64,000 bases of DNA from Syngnathus acus. Its lineage: Eukaryota; Chordata; Actinopteri; Syngnathiformes; Syngnathidae. The DNA lies in contig NC_051088.1 of NCBI RefSeq assembly GCF_901709675.1, positions 22,519,193-22,583,192 on the forward strand, written 5' to 3'. Each line of letters begins with the position of its first letter. Position 1 is the stretch's first letter. A program made the translations under genes and the position numbers. The notes beneath the pieces are model-generated. The model had not been told where the DNA came from. It did not search any database and was given only the letters and a program-made list of their open reading frames with translations. Below, in pieces: positions 60,502-64,000 of this stretch.

Positions 60502-62526
60502 ATGCGAGAGAGGGAGGGAGGGAGGGAGGGCGAGAGAGAGAGAGAGAGAGAGAGAAAGAGGGTTGGAGGAGGTAGGTGCACAGCAGGAGCGAGCGAGTCT
60601 CCTCGGAGACGGCGAGACCCCTGGCTGGTTTTGCCCCTCCAGGAGAGCTTGAGCCAAGCTGCTTCCCTGATCACATCCAGATGTGCCCGCAGAAAGACGA
60701 ATGGCCGTCTCCCCCGGGTCCATGTTTTATTTTTCAGCCAGCCAGCCAGCCAGCCGGCCCGTAAATAAGGAAAGCTGCATCTTGGCGAGACAAACCTTGA
60801 CAACATAACTGCTGAAATGTTCCCCTGGAGTTGCGTGACCACAAAATAAGTCCAACGCCGGCTGACGGCTGTTGCTTCGATGAGTTCTTTGTTCTCTCTG
60901 TGTTTTACGACCATTTATCAAGCGTGCCGTGCGGTCTCCATGAAGTCATTCCCAAATCTTTAGTTGGGCTTGGCGGTAGCACCCATCATTTGCTTTGGAA
61001 GAGCATCGCGTGTGTTTGGCCTGCTAGTTCTCCCCGTGTCCAAAAGTGGAGAACCGAGCGCGGTTTTTGTCGTGGGTAGCCAAAAGAGAGCGCCCGACAA
61101 CTTCATGGGGGGGGGCTGTTTCGATAAGAGACAACAGTGTGTCCAAAAGCGTTCTCTCCTTCTGTTCTCTTTCTTTCAAGATGGCTGACCTCAGTTTTCT
61201 TATTTGGGCCTTTTCATGATAATCATTTTTGCTTCAGATCTTTTTTTCTTTCAACTGGCAGAGTACAGGCAGGCAGGCCGGATCCGAACTAAAAGCCAAA
61301 CGGAGACGCCGGTATGTTTGATGGCGACATGAAAGCATTCTTACCAAGCATCCGGTGTCCTCAGCGACGGCATCTTTCAGCCATTTTCTACTCGATGCTA
61401 TCCGAGACTTTTTGTAAAATGTGAGTCTGGCTTGAGACAGGTTGCTCCCCGTGGCTCGCCGCCACAGACAATCGAAGACTGCGCGACTGACTGACGGGTT
61501 CCTTGTAACGCAAATTCTAAGAATTATTTATTTGCTTGACTGGCAATTCCACTTATTGATCTTCTTGGAAAAAAAAAAATGGACGCAGAAAGCACTTCAT
61601 TGTCAGCCTCGATCGGACCCATGTCAAGGGGAGGAGGAGGAAAACGGGGGGGAGATGTTTGGAAAAAGCGGGTCAAATGTTCTGTTTGTTAACAAAACAA
61701 TTGTGAGTGAGAGAGAGAGAGCGAGAGAGGGAGAGAGAGAGCGAGAGACAGACAGAGACACAGACAGACAGACAGACAGACCTGCGTGTGAGGCAGAGAC
61801 GTGCAGCCAATGAGCGAGTCGGTGATGTAGGCGGGGGACTGGAGTGTGGCCGGCGACAGATCCTCGGGGCTCGCCAGTCCGTCTTTCCACTCCTGCCGTA
61901 CACCAAGACAGAAAAGTAGCTTCGTTAGTCATTTCAGGTGAACTGCAGCTTCATGTTTTATTAATACCAGCTAAAATGTTGGAGATTCATTTGAATCACA
62001 AAACGAATCATGTGACCTCAATTGACCTTTTGCTAAGCGCTGCAATCAGCATTGAAATATTTCACGCAGAGACAAGCTTTTTTTTTTTTTTTTTTGGCTA
62101 TTAAGCCAAATACTGCATGATTAATGATGACATCATCACCAAAGCGTTTCGGAGCAAAGTTCAGTTCATAGCTAAGGACAAGTAAATGATCGCTCAGCAT
62201 AAAGCTCACCAGTTCCGTCTGCGTGACGGGCAGGATGGCGAGAGGCTCGTCGGGCCTGAGGGAGCCGCCCGGATCCTGGCTCGGACTGCGGGACGGAAAA
62301 GGAGGAGGAAGAGGAGGAGTCTTTCCCTCCAGTTTGCGGATCTGACGCTCGCCTTTGGCCCCGACGCTCAGCTTGCGAACGGGGTTGCTCAGCCATTTCT
62401 TCAGCGTGCTCACCGAGCGCTTGGAGCCCGGCGAGCTGGGCGCCGAGCTGCTGGAAGCCAGCGGAGGCAGAGATGCCACAGAGGTGGAGATGCTCCCCTC
62501 GCTGCCTGCCGCCGTCGAATACGAGT
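55881..62526 (-). CDS. arhgef25: Rho guanine nucleotide exchange factor 25 (GEFT), 5' incomplete
   Basis: Fifteen in-phase exons: 62210-62526, 61782-61892, 59198-59331, 59041-59107, 58709-58812, 58548-58617, 58339-58428, 58105-58197, 57951-58001, 57808-57885, 57502-57693, 57264-57444, 56971-57200, 56784-56897 and 55881-56003. They give the last 650 residues; the starting exon is right of the window. The visible N-terminus has [13 protein letters not shown], matching ARHGEF25, then a Ser-rich region with [22 protein letters not shown] domain follows (about 187-365; [57 protein letters not shown]), then a PH domain (about 372-490; [31 protein letters not shown]). The tail has [13 protein letters not shown] and ends AQLAEDDL, like human ARLAKLDEDEL. 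It activates Rho-family GTPases and in mammals is stimulated by G-alpha-q. The 56971 donor (GAT then GTAGGT) and the 56784-56897 exon are the least certain parts. Confidence 0.93.
60069..60570 (+). repeat. (GAGT)n and GA-rich compound tract in an arhgef25 intron
   Basis: Two (GAGT)n blocks (about 60069-60140 and 60203-60270) are followed by about 300 bp of impure GA/GGGA repeats. On the transcribed (-) strand this is a 500-nt pyrimidine-rich block inside the intron 59332-61781. Confidence 0.97.
61704..61781 (+). repeat. (GAGA)n/(CAGA)n tract abutting an arhgef25 splice donor
   Basis: Impure GA repeats pass into (CAGA)n, which ends at the exon border at 61782. On the - strand the intron therefore begins GTCTGTCTGTCTGTC. 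Confidence 0.95.
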
Positions 62527-62745
62527 CTGCGGGAAGAGCAAAAGAGGTCAAGCGCGGCCGGGCCTCCGAGACTCCAACCACGTCACGCCGGCTTACGCTG
62601 CATGTTCCATCAACGGTGGAGCAAAAACGGCATATGTGAGCGTTTGATGAGTGCCCGCTGAAGCAAAACGGAGGGCACCACCGCAGGTTGCTCCGACGTG
62701 GAAGTGAGCGAGAAATAAAAACAAAGAGTGGATATATAAAAATAG

Positions 62746-62746
<1 letters not shown>

Positions 62747-62781
<35 letters not shown>
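62747..62781 (+). repeat. (CA)n dinucleotide microsatellite
   Basis: About seventeen CA units. Confidence 0.97.
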
Positions 62782-62783
<2 letters not shown>

Positions 62784-63586
62784 CCCGAAGACACAGCTGT
62801 GTGAGCTTTGTTTACAGGAAGTGCACCATTTTCACTTGGTCACGTGATGAGATGAAAGGTAGAAGAATGTGGATGAAGATGATGTCAGACGTACGAAGGA
62901 AGCTGCACTTTTGAGTTCGTCCAAAAAGAACCAGGATGTTTGCTTAGGACTGTTTTTTTTGCTTTTGTTTCTTTTGTGTCCGTCGTTACCCCCAAACCCA
63001 AGCACAATGTGTTCAAATATGCGACGCATCCAGCTGACCTCAGGTTTGACCCTGGATCGCGATGGAGAAACACTCTCCCGGCTTTTAGGATTTCTAAAAG
63101 CCGACAAAACCTTTGGCCACTATCTCCTTTTGAAAGCACCAAATATTCTTTCCAGGAATGTTATCGGGGCTGCAGTTGCGTTGGTACGCGTCTCCCAAGA
63201 AAATTGCCTTGATAAAGTTGAGCGTGGAGACATCGCGCTCCCTCAACTCAAATTCCAAGTAGAGTGAAACTTGAATGCGGGCACTGTGGCTTCAATTTGA
63301 TGTGAGCGTGGATGATTGTCCTCCGAATATCACCTTGCCTGATGTAAACACGACTTTAAAATCAGACATGCTTTACGCTTCCACAAGAGGGAGAGAATTT
63401 CCTCTCTCATCTGAGCAGCGTGTTTCCAGCAGAACAATCGCTGGAAGCGGACGTGAAAAGGAAGTCTGACTGGGAACTTTGCATGCTAGAAACTCTTGGA
63501 ATTGGATAGTTGAGGCTCGCAGCATTTCTGAAAGTCCCACCAAGGCCGAGAGAGCGGCTGAAACTCTTCAGCCCGCTGAATCAAGT

Positions 63587-63888
63587 ACCGTATTTCCTGG
63601 ACTATAAATCGCCCCGGAGTATAAGTGGCACCAGCCATAAAATGCATAATAAAGAAGAAAAAGAGTATAAGTCGCATTTTGGGGGGAAATTTAATAGATA
63701 AAATCCAACACCAAGAACAGACATCTTGAAAGGAAATTTAGATTAGAAATAGAATAGGCAACAACAGGCTGAATGGTGCGCTATGCTAACATGACATAAA
63801 CACAAACAAGGAACTGAGAAAAAGCCTGACGTAAGTATAAGTCGCACCCCCGGGCAAACTATGAAAAAAAAAGTCCGGAAAATACGGT
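63587..63888 (-). mobile_element. Palindromic-ended MITE, second copy
   Basis: It starts ACCGTATTTCCTGGACTATA and ends GTCCGGAAAATACGGT, so the ends are inverted repeats. The core (AAATCCAACACCAAGAACAG) is the reverse complement of the core in the 26891-27299 copy (CTGTTCTTGGTGTTGGATTT), so the two copies lie in opposite orientation. No clear target duplication was found. Confidence 0.8.
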
Positions 63889-64000
63889 ACACATTGATAT
63901 ACACAACACGCCGGATTCATCACCTCCACATCTGTCACCATGGCAACTGTGGTTTCCCAGCTGACCCGATAAAGCTCAGGAAACCTTCAACTAGGTGCCG

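Larger units (their letters stand above)
62527..64000. other. arhgef25 upstream intron
   Basis: The exon ending the visible gene at 62526 starts in mid-codon, so intron continues to the right edge. No earlier arhgef25 exon was found. The stretch contains a CA repeat and a MITE. Confidence 0.55.

Noticed and set aside
59934-60914. Long open frame of Ser/Leu/Thr/His repeats on the - strand
   Set aside because: It is only the translation of (ACTC)n and CT repeats inside an arhgef25 intron; no domain, no splice support.
62033-62794. A 253-codon frame beginning in a CA repeat as a complete gene
   Set aside because: Only 62210-62526 is exon; the rest is intron beyond clear splice borders.

Overview
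The window is vertebrate nuclear DNA, almost certainly from a ray-finned fish. Genes are split by GT-AG introns, intergenic DNA is full of microsatellites, and the repeats are of types widespread in spiny-rayed teleosts: a tRNA-derived SINE, hAT-like non-autonomous DNA elements, and a palindromic MITE beginning ACCGTATTTTCCGG. The short introns suggest a compact acanthomorph genome. I cannot name the species; a pipefish or seahorse type genome is only a guess. No prokaryotic, viral or CRISPR feature was seen.

Six protein-coding genes can be read exon by exon. (1) The 3' part of a znf385a-type zinc-finger gene, + strand, 2635-5807, whose 5' exons lie left of the window. (2) tac3, the neurokinin B precursor, + strand, coding 21225-22233. 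(3) b4galnt1, GM2/GD2 synthase, + strand, 26341-31218. (4) slc26a10, an anion-transporter family gene, - strand, 33602-38065, 17 exons and an intact frame of 689 codons. (5) An Sp5-like transcription factor (sp5l), + strand, 51065-52859, two coding exons. (6) arhgef25, a Trio/GEFT-type Rho GEF, - strand, 55881-62526, whose first exon(s) lie right of the window.

The order tac3 - b4galnt1 - slc26a10 - arhgef25 matches human 12q13-q14, and ZNF385A is also on 12q13, so this is a conserved block of the HOXC-bearing paralogon. The genes do not form a pathway; they share ancestry, not a function. The sp5l gene lies between slc26a10 and arhgef25, which are neighbours in mammals. It fits an Sp5 ohnolog kept in fish and lost in mammals.

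Two long gene-free intervals (about 8.2-20.8 kb and 38.1-50.8 kb) hold only repeats and unannotated DNA. The second lies upstream of sp5l and is the natural place to look for its enhancers. Several introns are nearly filled by microsatellites, and one arhgef25 splice donor is itself the first unit of a (GTCT)n tract. I see no wholly novel multi-gene system. The most interesting points are the sp5l ohnolog, the intact slc26a10 with changed anion-site residues, and the splice-site/repeat relationships.
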